The notes under the pieces are model-generated. The model was not told the DNA's origin. It did not search any database and worked only from the letters and a program-made list of their open reading frames with translations. A stretch of 57,230 nucleotides of DNA from Steroidobacteraceae bacterium (GTDB taxonomy: Bacteria > Pseudomonadota > Gammaproteobacteria > Steroidobacterales > Steroidobacteraceae). The position numbers and the translations under genes are program-made. Shown here in pieces: positions 46,074-55,170 of the stretch (positions are counted from its first letter, which is position 1; each line of letters begins with the position of its first letter). The stretch is from contig JADGHX010000007.1 of NCBI GenBank assembly GCA_019683695.1, positions 1 through 57,230 on the forward strand, read 5' to 3'.

Positions 46074-46634
46074 ATGCCGAGCGCCGACCACCTCGTCTGG
46101 ATCGATCTGGAGATGACGGGTCTCAACCCCGATACGGACGTGATCATCGAGATCGCGACGGTGGTCACGGACAAGGACCTCAACGTCATCGCCGAGGGTC
46201 CGAATCTCGCCATTCACCAGCCGGAATCCGTGCTGGCGGGAATGGACGAGTGGAACCAGAAGCAGCACAACGCCTCGGGCCTGCTGGCGCGCGTGCGCAC
46301 GAGCGGCGTCACCACCGCGCAGGCGGAAGCGCGAACGCTCGCCTTCCTGGAGCCGCTCGCCGCGCCGGGCTCCTCACCGATGTGCGGCAACAGCATCTGC
46401 CAGGACCGGCGCTTTCTCGCGCGCCAGATGCCGGAGCTGGAGAAGTTCTTCCACTACCGGAACCTGGATGTGAGCACCCTCAAGGAGCTGGCGCGACGCT
46501 GGGCGCCCGCCACGCTCGAGAACTTCACGAAGGCCAGCGCGCACCTGGCGCTTGCGGACATTCACGAGTCCATCCGCGAGCTGCGCCACTATCGCGCCAC
46601 GCTCTTCGCTCCGCAGTATTCGGGTCGCTTCTGA
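46074..46634 (+). CDS. orn: Oligoribonuclease
   Basis: DEDDh 3'-5' exonuclease that degrades RNA dinucleotides, including pGpG from c-di-GMP turnover. It has 186 residues. Exo [10 protein letters not shown] (D11, E13), Exo II region [12 protein letters not shown], Exo [14 protein letters not shown] with catalytic H and D. GGAAGAAG lies eight bases before the ATG. The frame is open further upstream but those residues do not belong to the family. Confidence 0.96.
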   Translation: MPSADHLVWIDLEMTGLNPDTDVIIEIATVVTDKDLNVIAEGPNLAIHQPESVLAGMDEWNQKQHNASGLLARVRTSGVTTAQAEARTLAFLEPLAAPGSSPMCGNSICQDRRFLARQMPELEKFFHYRNLDVSTLKELARRWAPATLENFTKASAHLALADIHESIRELRHYRATLFAPQYSGRF

Positions 46635-46664
46635 TCCACCCGCGCCCGGTGGTGCCGTGCGCTC

Positions 46665-49028
46665 TCAGCTCGTGCCGCCGGCGAGGAACAGCCAGGTTTC
46701 CACCACCGTGTCCGGATTGAGCGAGAGGCTCTCGATGCCCTGATCGAGCAGCCAGCGCGCGAAATCGGGGTGGTCCGAGGGGCCCTGCCCGCAGATGCCG
46801 ATGTACTTGCCCTGCTTGCGGCAGGCGGAGATGGCCATCGACAGCAGCGCCTTCACCGCGGCGTCGCGCTCGTCGAAGCCTTTCGCGACGATCGCCGAAT
46901 CGCGGTCGATGCCCAGAGTGAGCTGGGTCATGTCGTTCGAGCCGATGGACATGCCATCGAAGTACTCGAGATAGCGTTCCGCGAGCAGCGCATTGGTGGG
47001 CAGCTCGCACATCATGATGACCTTCAGCCCGTTTGTGCCGCGCGCGAGCCCGTTGCGGGCAAGCAGCTCCGTCACCTCGCGGGCCTCCTTCAGCGTGCGC
47101 ACGAAGGGCACCATCACCTGCACGTTCGTGAGCCCCATGTCCTCGCGCACGCGGCGCAGCGCGCGGCACTCGAGCTCGAAGCAGGGCCGGAAGCTCTCAT
47201 CCACGTAGCGCGATGCGCCGCGGAAGCCGAGCATGGGATTTTCCTCGTGTGGCTCGTAGTCGCGGCCGCCGATGAGATTCGCGTATTCGTTGGACTTGAA
47301 ATCCGACAGCCGCACGATGACGGGCTCGGGCGCGAATGCCGCGGCGATCTGCGCCACGCCTTCGGCGAGCTTTTCAACGAAGAAGGTCACCGGGTCGGGG
47401 TAGCCGGCGAACTGCGCACGGATCTGGTCCTGCAGATCGCCATCGAGCCGGTCGAACTCGAGCAACGCGCGCGGGTGCACGCCGATCATGCGGTTGATGA
47501 TGAACTCGAGCCGCGCAAGGCCGACGCCCCTGTGCGGAATGCTTGCGAAATCGAACGCGCGGTCCGGGTTGCCGACGTTCATCATGATCTTCACGGGAAT
47601 GCGGGGCAGGGAGTCGAGCTCGATCTGCTTGCGCTCGAACTCGAGCTGACCTTCGTATACGTATCCCGTGTCGCCTTCCGCGCAGGAGACCGTGACAGGC
47701 GCGCCTTCGCGGATGGTTTCCGTGGCATCGCCGCAGCCCACCACGGCCGGAATGCCGAGCTCGCGCGCGATGATGGCCGCATGGCACGTGCGGCCGCCGC
47801 GATTCGTGACGATGGCCGAGGCGCGCTTCATGACCGGCTCCCAGTCCGGATCCGTCATGTCGGCCACGAGCACATCGCCCGCCTGGACGCGCGCCATCTC
47901 TTTCACATCCCGAATGACGCGCGCCGGACCCGCGCCGATGCGCTGGCCGATGCTGCGGCCGGTGGCGAGCACACGGGAGCGCTTCTTCAGCGCGAAACGC
48001 TGAATGGTGCGCCCGGCACGGCTCTGCACGGTTTCCGGGCGCGCCTGCAGGATGTACAGCTCACCGGTGGCGCCGTCCTTGCCCCACTCGATGTCCATCG
48101 GCTGCTTGTAGTGCTCCTCGATGATGAGTGCCTGCCGTGCGAGCGCAACGATGTCCTCGTCAGTGAGCGAGAAGCGCTGCCGATCCGCCGCGGGCACCTC
48201 GACGGTGGACACGCGCTCGCCCGAGCCGGGTGCGGCATAGACCATCTTGATGGCCTTGCCGCCGAGATTGCGGCGCAGGATGGCGTGCTTGCCTGCGCGC
48301 AGCGCAGGCTTGTACACGTAGAACTCATCCGGGTTCACGGCTCCTTGCACCACGGTTTCGCCCAGACCGTACGATGCCGTGATGAACACCACATCCCGGA
48401 AACCCGAGTCGGTATCCAGCGTGAACATGACGCCGCTCGAGCCCAGGTCGCTGCGCACCATGTGCTGCACGCCCGCGGAGAGCGCAACGGCGCTATGGTC
48501 GAAGCCGTGGTGCACGCGGTAGGCGATCGCCCTGTCATTGAACAGCGACGCAAACACTTCATGCATCGCTTTCAATACAGCCGGCGCGCCTCGCACGTTG
48601 AGGAAGGTTTCCTGCTGCCCGGCGAAGGAGGCCTCCGGCAGATCCTCCGCAGTGGCGGAGGAGCGCACCGCGACAGCGATCTCCGCGCCCTTGCTCATGC
48701 GGGCGAGCTCATCCAGCACGGCCTGCTCGAGCTGCGGCGGGAACGGCGTGGAGAGAATCCACTGCCGGATCTGCGCGCCGGTGGACGCGAGCTTCGTGAC
48801 ATCCTCCACATCCAGGTCCGCCAGCGCGGCCCGGATGCGCTCATCGAGACCGCCTTGCGTGAGGAAATCCCGATAAGCCTGGGCCGTGGTGGCGAAGCCG
48901 CCCGGCACCCGCACGCCGAGGCTGGCGAGCGAACTGATCATTTCGCCGAGCGAAGCGTTCTTGCCGCCGACGCGCTCGACGTCGCTCATGCGAAGATTCT
49001 CGAACCCGATGACGTACGCGTTCTTCAA
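46665..49028 (-). CDS. ppsA: Phosphoenolpyruvate synthase
   Basis: Makes PEP from pyruvate, ATP and water for gluconeogenesis. It has 787 residues. The N-terminal ATP-grasp domain contains [20 protein letters not shown]; the swivelling phosphohistidine is H416 in [21 protein letters not shown]; the C-terminal PEP-binding barrel contains [12 protein letters not shown] and [21 protein letters not shown] start ([13 protein letters not shown]) with AAGGG seven bases upstream. It is divergent from its regulator gene ppsR. Confidence 0.96.
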   Translation of the reverse strand: MKNAYVIGFENLRMSDVERVGGKNASLGEMISSLASLGVRVPGGFATTAQAYRDFLTQGGLDERIRAALADLDVEDVTKLASTGAQIRQWILSTPFPPQLEQAVLDELARMSKGAEIAVAVRSSATAEDLPEASFAGQQETFLNVRGAPAVLKAMHEVFASLFNDRAIAYRVHHGFDHSAVALSAGVQHMVRSDLGSSGVMFTLDTDSGFRDVVFITASYGLGETVVQGAVNPDEFYVYKPALRAGKHAILRRNLGGKAIKMVYAAPGSGERVSTVEVPAADRQRFSLTDEDIVALARQALIIEEHYKQPMDIEWGKDGATGELYILQARPETVQSRAGRTIQRFALKKRSRVLATGRSIGQRIGAGPARVIRDVKEMARVQAGDVLVADMTDPDWEPVMKRASAIVTNRGGRTCHAAIIARELGIPAVVGCGDATETIREGAPVTVSCAEGDTGYVYEGQLEFERKQIELDSLPRIPVKIMMNVGNPDRAFDFASIPHRGVGLARLEFIINRMIGVHPRALLEFDRLDGDLQDQIRAQFAGYPDPVTFFVEKLAEGVAQIAAAFAPEPVIVRLSDFKSNEYANLIGGRDYEPHEENPMLGFRGASRYVDESFRPCFELECRALRRVREDMGLTNVQVMVPFVRTLKEAREVTELLARNGLARGTNGLKVIMMCELPTNALLAERYLEYFDGMSIGSNDMTQLTLGIDRDSAIVAKGFDERDAAVKALLSMAISACRKQGKYIGICGQGPSDHPDFARWLLDQGIESLSLNPDTVVETWLFLAGGTS

Positions 49029-49124
49029 GTTGAACCCTTAAGGTTGCGCGCCCCTTGCTGGAGGACGCGAGCGATGAAACACTCGCCGCTGGCGCGGGCG
49101 AAAGCCCGGTGAAAGCGTGATTCC

Positions 49125-49946
49125 GTGAGCCGACGAACCGTATTTTTCGTATCTGATCAAACCGGCGTGACTGCGGAGACGCTCGGCCACAGCCTGCTGA
49201 CGCAGTTTGGCGGACTGGAATTTCGGCCGGTGACTTTGCCATTTGTGTCGACGGTTGACAAGGCAGAGGAGGCCGTGCGCCGGATCAACCGCGCAGCCGC
49301 CGAAGACGGCGTGCGGCCGATCGTGTTCAGCACGCTCGTGCAGGACGATGTGCGGGATATCGTGCTCGGCAGTCAGGGTCTGTTCCTCGATTTCTTCGCG
49401 GCCTTTCTCGGCCCGCTCGAGCGCGAGCTGAACGTGCGCTCCGCGCATCTCGCGGGCCGCGCACACGGCATGGCCGACGTGGCCGCGTATACCACGCGCA
49501 TCAACGCCACCAACTTCGCCCTCGCGAACGATGACGGCAACGGGCAGGACTACGCGCATGCCGACGTGATCCTCATCGGAGTCTCCCGCTCGGGCAAGAC
49601 GCCCACCTGCCTCTACATGGCGCTTCAATACGGAGTGTTTGCCGCGAACTATCCGCTCACCGAGGACGACCTCGAATCCGGCAAGCTCCCCGCGCGCCTC
49701 GAGGCACACCGTCGCAAGCTCTATGCCCTCACCATCAAGCCCGAGCGTCTTCACCAGATCCGCAACGAGCGCCGGCCCGAGAGCCGCTATGCCTCGCGTC
49801 AGCAGGTGACGTACGAGTTGCGGGCCGCGGAGGCCGTGTTCAGCCGTTATTCCATCCCCGTCATCGATACGACGGAATGCTCGATCGAGGAAATCGCGAG
49901 CCGCATCCTCAACAACACCGGCATCGAGCGGCGCCTGCGGCCCTGA
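49125..49946 (+). CDS. ppsR: PEP synthase regulatory protein (bifunctional kinase/phosphorylase)
   Basis: Phosphorylates and inactivates PEP synthase using ADP, and reactivates it by phosphorolysis. It has 273 residues. The N-terminus FFVSDQTGVTAETLGHSLL is typical of the DUF299 family; the P-loop is GVSRSGKTPT near residues 152-161. GTG start. The 96-bp gap to ppsA must hold both divergent promoters, but none is obvious. Confidence 0.95.
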   Translation: MSRRTVFFVSDQTGVTAETLGHSLLTQFGGLEFRPVTLPFVSTVDKAEEAVRRINRAAAEDGVRPIVFSTLVQDDVRDIVLGSQGLFLDFFAAFLGPLERELNVRSAHLAGRAHGMADVAAYTTRINATNFALANDDGNGQDYAHADVILIGVSRSGKTPTCLYMALQYGVFAANYPLTEDDLESGKLPARLEAHRRKLYALTIKPERLHQIRNERRPESRYASRQQVTYELRAAEAVFSRYSIPVIDTTECSIEEIASRILNNTGIERRLRP

Positions 49947-50019
49947 AGGACACCACATGCCGCTCGCACGAAAGTTGCTGTGAGCGGCACCCGCGCGGCA
50001 AATTTGCTTCGCGCATGGC

Positions 50020-50047
50020 TTGCGAAGCCATCGACCTGCGATATAGT
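50020..50047 (+). promoter_or_regulatory. Promoter of the DUF1249 gene
   Basis: TTGCGA (50020-50025), 16-bp spacer, TATAGT (50042-50047). The expected transcription start coincides with the ATG at 50054, and no Shine-Dalgarno is present: a good candidate for leaderless mRNA. Confidence 0.55.
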
Positions 50048-50053
50048 CGGGCC

Positions 50054-50554
50054 ATGCTCGATGACGCCATCACACTCGTTTCCTGGCGCTCCCGCCCGCG
50101 CAGCTTCGTTGCGCTCATGGCGTTGTACGAGAGCAATTTCCTTCGGCTGAGCTGGCTTGCCGGAAATCTCGCAACGCTCGGCGGCCGCCATCGGTCCGTG
50201 GTTCCGGGGGACTGTGATCTTCTTCTCACGGTGACGGAACGCAGCCCGTACACCACGACCTTGCAGCTCACCTATCAGCTCGGTTCGCTCGGCGAGCTCG
50301 CGGTCCCCGGCGCCGCGCAGGCGGACCCGGCCCAATATCCAGACATGTCCGTGCGCATCTACCACGATGCGCATCTCGTGGAAGCGCAGGAGTGGGCGGG
50401 CTCGCATCCGCACTCGGTCCTGCAGGCCCTGCGTCGGCGTGTGGAGCGTGAACTGGATCAGCGCTGGGCGCGCAACGTGATGTTAAACAAGTGGCTGGAA
50501 TATTGCCTGGAGCGAGGCCATCGCTTCTCGCCAGCCACCTTGATTGCGGCGTGA
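50054..50554 (+). CDS. DUF1249 family protein (YqiB-like)
   Basis: 166 residues, cytoplasmic, function unknown. It starts MLDDAITLVSWRSRPRSF, followed by LMALYESNFLRLSWL and PDMSVRIYHDAHLVEAQEW, motifs of the YqiB/DUF1249 family. The C-terminus (LNKWLEYCLERGHRF) is also typical. The ATG at 50054 lies in the right place for the family; longer frames reach into ppsR. E. coli yqiB lies near nudF and cpdA, neither of which is here. Confidence 0.85.
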   Translation: MLDDAITLVSWRSRPRSFVALMALYESNFLRLSWLAGNLATLGGRHRSVVPGDCDLLLTVTERSPYTTTLQLTYQLGSLGELAVPGAAQADPAQYPDMSVRIYHDAHLVEAQEWAGSHPHSVLQALRRRVERELDQRWARNVMLNKWLEYCLERGHRFSPATLIAA

Positions 50555-50652
50555 AAGGGCCTGTTCCGCGCCATGACCCTCGCGCGTGGGTGCGGTGATC
50601 GTGGCAGGAACGCCGGTCTGCACGATGTGGCGGGCCATTCCGCCCATCACCG

Positions 50653-51714
50653 ATGAAATCGCTACGACAGCTCGGGTTCCTGAAGCTTCCGTTCCTGCAA
50701 CCCGAGCGCGAGTCCGAGGACGACGACCGTGTCCTGATGCTGTTCCGCAATCGCGCGGAACTGAAGAAGGCTTACGCCTCCCTGCAGGATGAGATCTACC
50801 GGCTGAAGGACCGCATCAAGCAGCAGGAAGGCGCGACCCAGCGCGTGCAGGAAATGCTCTCCGCTCTCGAGCAGCGCCTGAGTGCGCAGGAGAGCGGCTA
50901 TCCCGCACTGGTGTTCTATCAGCTGCGAGGCCTCTGGCAGCTCGGGCGCGAGTTGCTCGAGCAGTTCGCTGCGGATCTCTCCAGGCAACTGGAAGAGCGT
51001 GAGCGCCGCGCACATTTCGCTGAACACAATCGCAGACAGTTCGCGCGCCGTCAGGCCGTGCAGAGCCAGCTGAGAGCTGCGGAGACGGAACTCGCGCACG
51101 CCAACGAGCTGGTGGTTGCCTTGCAGGCGCAGCGCGCGCGGCTCACCCGGTTCTGGCACTACTTCAAGCGGCAGCGTGTGGACGAGCTCCTCGTCGCGGC
51201 CCGGGCCACCTCCGCCGGCGTGGAAGCGCGCCTCGTGGACGCGCGTGCCGCAGCTGAAGCGCTGGAGCGGGAAGCGGCACCGGAGTTCCGCGGGCTGTCT
51301 CTGGAGGGCCGCCGCGCCATCAATCTCGCGGTCATCGCGTATGCCGAGGTGCTGTGCCTGCGGCTCGTGAAAACGGATCTGGTGTCGCTCGCACGTGACG
51401 CGGTGGCGCGCCGTGAAGTGGCGGACGAATACGGCTCGCGGCAGGAATGCGAAGTGATCATGGCGAACATCGCGCGTGCCCGCGCCATCCTGCAGGCTCG
51501 CACGAACATCGCGCAGGAAGTGAAGGCGCGCACGGAACGCCTGAAGCAGATTGCGCGCTATCGCGGGCTGAACGACACGACGCCTACGGCGGAGTCGATC
51601 GGCATTGCAGAGGGCGATGTGCTCGCCGGCCAGACGGTCGGCGCAAGCGCGGCGCGCCTGCCGAACGTGCTGGCCGAGGATACGTGGGACTTGTTCCGCG
51701 TGCTGCTGCGCTGA
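50653..51714 (+). CDS. Coiled-coil protein of unknown function
   Basis: 353 residues not recognised as any characterised family. After a short basic start (MKSLRQLGFLKLP) come two long charged helical regions, about 27-75 and 92-225, rich in Gln, Glu, Arg and Leu with heptad-like spacing (RLKDRIKQQEGATQRVQEML). A less charged segment, about 228-260 (GRRAINLAVIAYAEVLCLRL), could pack as a helical hairpin, and more helices follow up to about 310. There is no signal peptide or membrane helix. Base and codon use match neighbours. It may be a structural or filament-associated protein; that is a guess from the coiled coil alone. Confidence 0.8.
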   Translation: MKSLRQLGFLKLPFLQPERESEDDDRVLMLFRNRAELKKAYASLQDEIYRLKDRIKQQEGATQRVQEMLSALEQRLSAQESGYPALVFYQLRGLWQLGRELLEQFAADLSRQLEERERRAHFAEHNRRQFARRQAVQSQLRAAETELAHANELVVALQAQRARLTRFWHYFKRQRVDELLVAARATSAGVEARLVDARAAAEALEREAAPEFRGLSLEGRRAINLAVIAYAEVLCLRLVKTDLVSLARDAVARREVADEYGSRQECEVIMANIARARAILQARTNIAQEVKARTERLKQIARYRGLNDTTPTAESIGIAEGDVLAGQTVGASAARLPNVLAEDTWDLFRVLLR

Positions 51715-51723
51715 CCGCCGCCC

Positions 51724-51741
51724 GCGCCCGTCACAGGGCGC
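51724..51741. terminator. Bidirectional hairpin between convergent genes
   Basis: GCGCCC, loop GTCACA, GGGCGC, filling the 30-bp gap between the coiled-coil gene and prc. Short T-rich runs on neither side are strong. Confidence 0.5.
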
Positions 51742-51744
51742 TCG

Positions 51745-53865
51745 TCAATTCACTTCCTCAGGCAAGGGCCGGCGCGAGGCGGTGGTCGTGGGCGGGCGTG
51801 AGCCGACCACCATGTCGCCCATGATCTCGGTGGCCTGAGCCAGGAGGATGTCGGGCTCCTCGGCCTTCTCGAGCTCCTCGAGCGACTTCAGGGGCGGCTC
51901 GCCTTTGGCGGCCCGGCGGCTGTTCTCGCGCGCGAGGCGCTGCTGATCGAGCTGCTCGCGCTCCGCCTTGCGCTTCGCGAGATTCAGCGACACGGACTTC
52001 TGCTCGCGCAGCGCGTCGCTCTCGGCGATGTCCGCGACGAGCCAGCGATAGTCCGGATCGCGCTCCGCACGCTCCGTCTCTTCGGTCGTCAGCAGCGGGA
52101 TGGGCGGAAGGTTGCGCCGATTCGCATGGAAGGGGACGCCCGGGATACGATCCCACGGCAGGGCGGCATCGAGCGCGCTCTCGCCGACTTTCTTCATGTC
52201 GATGCGCGAGGGCAGGGGGACATCGGGCTCGACGCCACGATGCTGCGTGCTCTCACCGGTGACGCGATAGAACTTGCCGATGGTGACGGTGAGCTGGCCG
52301 TTGACAGGCCGCTGCGCCCAGCGATCGAGCGGCACGAGGTTCTGCACCGTGCCCTTGCCGAACGTGCGCTGGCCCAGCACGATGCCGCGGCCATAGTCCT
52401 GGATCGCACCGGCGAAGATTTCCGATGCGGAGGCGCTGAAGCGGTTCACGAGCACCGCGAGCGGGCCGTCGTACTCGACGCCCGGTTCGGGATCGTCCAG
52501 CACCTCCAGGCGGCCGGTCGTGTCCTTGAGCTGCACGACCGGGCCCTTGTCGATGAAGAGGCCGGTGAGGGCGGTGGCCTCCGGAAGATAGCCGCCGCCG
52601 TTGTCGCGCAAATCGATGACGAGGCCATCGATCTTCTCGGCCTTGAGCTCCTTCAGCAGACGACGAACGTCGCGCGTGGTGCTGCGGTAGTTCTCGTCTC
52701 CGGCGCTTTGCGCGGCAATGTCCTGGTAGAACCCCGGAATGGTGATCACGCCCACCTTGAGGGGCTTGCCGTTGCGCATGATGGTCCTCACTTCCTTGTG
52801 CGCGGCCTGCGCTTCGAGCGTCACCTTGTTACGCACGAACTCCAGTGTCTTCTCCGGAGAGCCGGGTGCCGCTCCGGCGGGCAGGATCTGCAGACGCACG
52901 CTCGTTCCCGCCTTGCCACGAATGAGCTGGACCACATCGTCGAGGCGCCAGCCGATGACATCGGTCGGGGGGCCGTCTTTTCCCTGTGCGACCGCGGTGA
53001 TGCGATCGTTCGGCGAGAGCGTGCCCGCGACGGCTGCCGGCCCGCCCTCGATCACGTTCAGAATGGTGACGTAGTCGTCGACCAGCTGCAGCGAGGCGCC
53101 GATGCCCTCGTAGTTGAGGCTCATCTGGATGCGGTATTCCTCGGAGCTGCGCGGGGAGAAGTAGCTGGAGTGCGGGTCGAACGTGCGCGCGTAGGCGTTC
53201 ATGAGATTTTCGAACACGTCGTCCTGCGTCACCTGATCCACGCGCTTGAGTACGCGCTGATAGCGCTTCCTCAGGAGCTCGGAGGCTTCCTTCCAGTCTT
53301 TGCCGGTGAGGAGCAGGGACACGGCATCGTTCTTCACGCGCTTGCGCCAGAGCTCATTCATCTCGGCCGTGTTGGCCGGCCACGGCGCATCCTCACGGTC
53401 GAACTCGAAGCTCTCGTCGATGGTGAAATCCGGCTCGGTGTTCAGCAGCTCGAGCGCGTAGTTCATACGCTCCCGGTTGCGCTGCTGGAAGCGCGCGAAG
53501 ATGATGTAGGCCGGCTCGAGGTCGCCGGTGCGGATCATGTCGTCGAACTTGAGCCGCCAGGCCGCGAAGTCCGCGATGTCGCTTGCGAGGAAGTAGCTTC
53601 GCTGGCCATCGAGCAGCTCGAGGTAGCGCTCGAACACCTGCGAAGACATCTTGTCGTCGATCGGGGCGCGCCGGAAATGCGCCTCTTCGAGGATGCCGCC
53701 GACGCGGCGAGCGATGGCTCGCTGACGGTCGGTGGGTGCGATGGCACCCGGTGGCAGGGTGGTCGTGTTCGCGGGCGCCGGCGCGGAGCTCGCAAGCACG
53801 AGGACGATGACGGTGAGGACCGAAGCGGCGATGAGGCCGGACGGGCGTCGCAGGTGTTTGGGCAT
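51745..53865 (-). CDS. prc: Tail-specific protease Prc (Tsp)
   Basis: Periplasmic PDZ serine protease that degrades proteins by their C-termini and, in E. coli, processes FtsI and MepS. It has 706 residues. N-terminal signal/anchor LIAASVLTVIVLVLASSAPA, N-terminal helical domain (about 40-235), PDZ domain (about 240-330), protease core with the Ser/Lys dyad in NRFSASASEIFAG and RTFGKGTVQ, and a C-terminal DUF3340-like region with charged helices. ATG at 53865; the much longer open frame upstream is Arg/His-rich and not protein-like. A GTG 12 bases earlier is possible. Confidence 0.94.
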   Translation of the reverse strand: MPKHLRRPSGLIAASVLTVIVLVLASSAPAPANTTTLPPGAIAPTDRQRAIARRVGGILEEAHFRRAPIDDKMSSQVFERYLELLDGQRSYFLASDIADFAAWRLKFDDMIRTGDLEPAYIIFARFQQRNRERMNYALELLNTEPDFTIDESFEFDREDAPWPANTAEMNELWRKRVKNDAVSLLLTGKDWKEASELLRKRYQRVLKRVDQVTQDDVFENLMNAYARTFDPHSSYFSPRSSEEYRIQMSLNYEGIGASLQLVDDYVTILNVIEGGPAAVAGTLSPNDRITAVAQGKDGPPTDVIGWRLDDVVQLIRGKAGTSVRLQILPAGAAPGSPEKTLEFVRNKVTLEAQAAHKEVRTIMRNGKPLKVGVITIPGFYQDIAAQSAGDENYRSTTRDVRRLLKELKAEKIDGLVIDLRDNGGGYLPEATALTGLFIDKGPVVQLKDTTGRLEVLDDPEPGVEYDGPLAVLVNRFSASASEIFAGAIQDYGRGIVLGQRTFGKGTVQNLVPLDRWAQRPVNGQLTVTIGKFYRVTGESTQHRGVEPDVPLPSRIDMKKVGESALDAALPWDRIPGVPFHANRRNLPPIPLLTTEETERAERDPDYRWLVADIAESDALREQKSVSLNLAKRKAEREQLDQQRLARENSRRAAKGEPPLKSLEELEKAEEPDILLAQATEIMGDMVVGSRPPTTTASRRPLPEEVN

Positions 53866-53964
53866 TCGGACGCTCACATCTCTGGAAAATTGCAATGGTG
53901 CCAATCTAGAGGGCACAGTCCTGGGCATCAAGTACCCCGTTCCTGGCATTCCGAGGCGCTTCTC

Positions 53965-54252
53965 ATGAAACCACTCGCCGTCCTCATCGGCATCGTGATG
54001 GGCTCGGCAGTTTCCCTGGCGGTGGGGCTGCTGCTCACCTGGGTCGTGTTTCTCTTCATGCCGGAACACGCCGACCGCCTTGCGGGCGAGCGAGAGCCGC
54101 TGCTGCAGGCGATCGCGCTCTTCACGCTGCTGGCGGTGGCGGCCGCCAGCAGCTTCTACGGCGAAATCCGTGAGCGGCGGTGGCGGCTGCCTGCGCATGT
54201 GGCCATGCTCCTGATGCTTGGCTTGGCCGTATGGGTGTACTGGCCGCGCTGA
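53965..54252 (+). CDS. Small membrane protein with three predicted helices
   Basis: 95 residues, not assigned to a family. Hydrophobic segments at about 4-30, 48-66 and 76-93 (HVAMLLMLGLAVWVYWP), separated by a charged loop (PEHADRLAGEREPL) and a basic loop (GEIRERRWRLP). CGAGGCG lies eight bases before the ATG. Divergent from prc and followed by a strong hairpin. Probably an inner-membrane protein; no function can be given. Confidence 0.75.
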   Translation: MKPLAVLIGIVMGSAVSLAVGLLLTWVVFLFMPEHADRLAGEREPLLQAIALFTLLAVAAASSFYGEIRERRWRLPAHVAMLLMLGLAVWVYWPR

Positions 54253-54253
54253 G

Positions 54254-54278
54254 CGCGGCCGTGCGCGGGCAGGCCGCG
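54254..54278 (+). terminator. Hairpin after the small membrane protein
   Basis: CGCGGCC, 11-base loop, GGCCGCG, starting one base after the TGA stop. No U-tract. Confidence 0.45.
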
Positions 54279-54429
54279 TGGCAAGCCGCTCTGCCGCACC
54301 GACGCACACCCTTCCGCTGGCGCCCGTAGCCCGGCTGGACACAAACGGCACGAGATCACGCGGTCGATGCGTTCGATACGCAGGCCAGCGGCGGGGCATG
54401 CGGCGACTGCCAACCGCCCTGCCTGATCT

Positions 54430-54651
54430 TCAGAGCTTGCGTCGGCTGGCGGCCCTGCGCGGGGCGCTTGCCTGCTTGTTGTAAGGGTCGTAGCCCCGAG
54501 TTCCGCTATCGATCGAGTATTCGTCGAGCAGTGCCAGGGTAATGGCACTCAGCTTCGGGGTTTCGGCTCTGGATTCGGTGTGTTTCTCGCGGCTGGCGTC
54601 AGTTGTTGTAGCCGGTGCAGGCCATTGCGGCCCGCGCGCGGTGCCCTTCAT
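54430..54651 (-). CDS. Small hypothetical protein ending in a GYDPYNK-type motif
   Basis: 73 residues from the ATG at 54651, which follows GGGGA by four bases; the frame extends to 54714. Low complexity at the start, then LSAITLALLDEYSIDSG and TRGYDPYNKQ and a basic tail. Short proteins with a conserved G-x-x-P-Y-(N/D) ending occur widely in Proteobacteria, and the amino-acid choice here is unlike the Arg/Ala/Pro-rich shadows around it. No start of transcription was found. Function unknown; moderately likely to be real. Confidence 0.5.
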   Translation of the reverse strand: MKGTARGPQWPAPATTTDASREKHTESRAETPKLSAITLALLDEYSIDSGTRGYDPYNKQASAPRRAASRRKL

Positions 54652-54772
54652 CTCGTCCCCGTTCTCATCGTTTGTTCTGGCGATGAGAAGCATGTCACAG
54701 CCTGAGCGTGACAATTGCGACGTGCATCACATTTGAGGCCCGGCAACGCCACGGACCTCGCTCGCAGAGCGC

Positions 54773-55102
54773 TCAGCCGGCGGTAGCCCGCTCGCGACGC
54801 GCGAGATACCAGACCCCCCGCAGCAGCATGACGAACACGTAGGGGCCGAAGACCACGGCCCAGTACACGGGCGAGCCGGTACGCAGACCCGCGAAGAAAT
54901 CCACGAGCAGGGCGAAGGGGCCGCCGTTCGTGTACGGACCCAGGATGCCGCGACCCACCAGCCAGATGAGGAGCGGCATCACGAAGAGGCCGCAGGCGAG
55001 CAGGACCAGGAAGAGCAGCAGCTCCCGCTGTCTGCGCGGGGCAGCCTGGGTGTCCGCCTCGTGCGTGAGCGGACCGCGGGCGGTGTGGGGCAGGTCGGGC
55101 AG
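54773..55102 (-). CDS. Two-helix membrane protein of unknown function (probable CTG start)
   Basis: About 109 residues. A polar N-terminus (HTARGPLTHEADTQAAPRRQ) precedes two membrane segments, about 29-53 (ELLLFLVLLACGLFVMPLLI) and about 74-100 (PVYWAVVFGPYVFVMLLRGV). No ATG, GTG or TTG lies between the ribosome site and helix 1. A perfect AGGAGG (55114-55109) stands six bases upstream of CTG (55102-55100). The only conventional start, TTG at 55117, lies before that site and has none of its own. No family recognised. Confidence 0.7.
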   Translation of the reverse strand: MPDLPHTARGPLTHEADTQAAPRRQRELLLFLVLLACGLFVMPLLIWLVGRGILGPYTNGGPFALLVDFFAGLRTGSPVYWAVVFGPYVFVMLLRGVWYLARRERATAG

Positions 55103-55155
55103 GGGCGGCCTCCTCAAAATGTGTCTCGGGCGGACAGGCCGGCCCGGCGGGCGGG

Positions 55156-55161
55156 CATAAT
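55156..55161 (+). promoter_or_regulatory. -10 box of the Gfo/Idh/MocA gene
   Basis: CATAAT ending nine bases before the ATG, with no Shine-Dalgarno between; CGGACA at 55131-55136 is a weak -35 at 19 bp. A near-leaderless message is possible. Confidence 0.4.
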
Positions 55162-55170
55162 AGCCGCAAC

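Noticed and set aside
46770-49112. Long antisense open frames (for example 780 aa over ppsA, 594 aa over kbl/tdh, 708 aa over prc)
   Set aside because: They run opposite to clearly conserved genes, are rich in Arg, His, Ala and Gly, and follow from scarce stops in G+C-rich DNA. The only real parts are short pieces such as the membrane protein at 53965-54252.
53889-53905. TGGCAC and TTGCA upstream of prc, resembling a sigma-54 promoter
   Set aside because: The spacing between the GG and GC elements is seven bases rather than ten, so sigma-54 polymerase would not recognise it.
54715-54772. Second CRP-type site (TCACATTT and GTGACA) before the small GYDPYNK gene
   Set aside because: The half sites are 17 bases apart instead of six, so they do not form a CRP operator.
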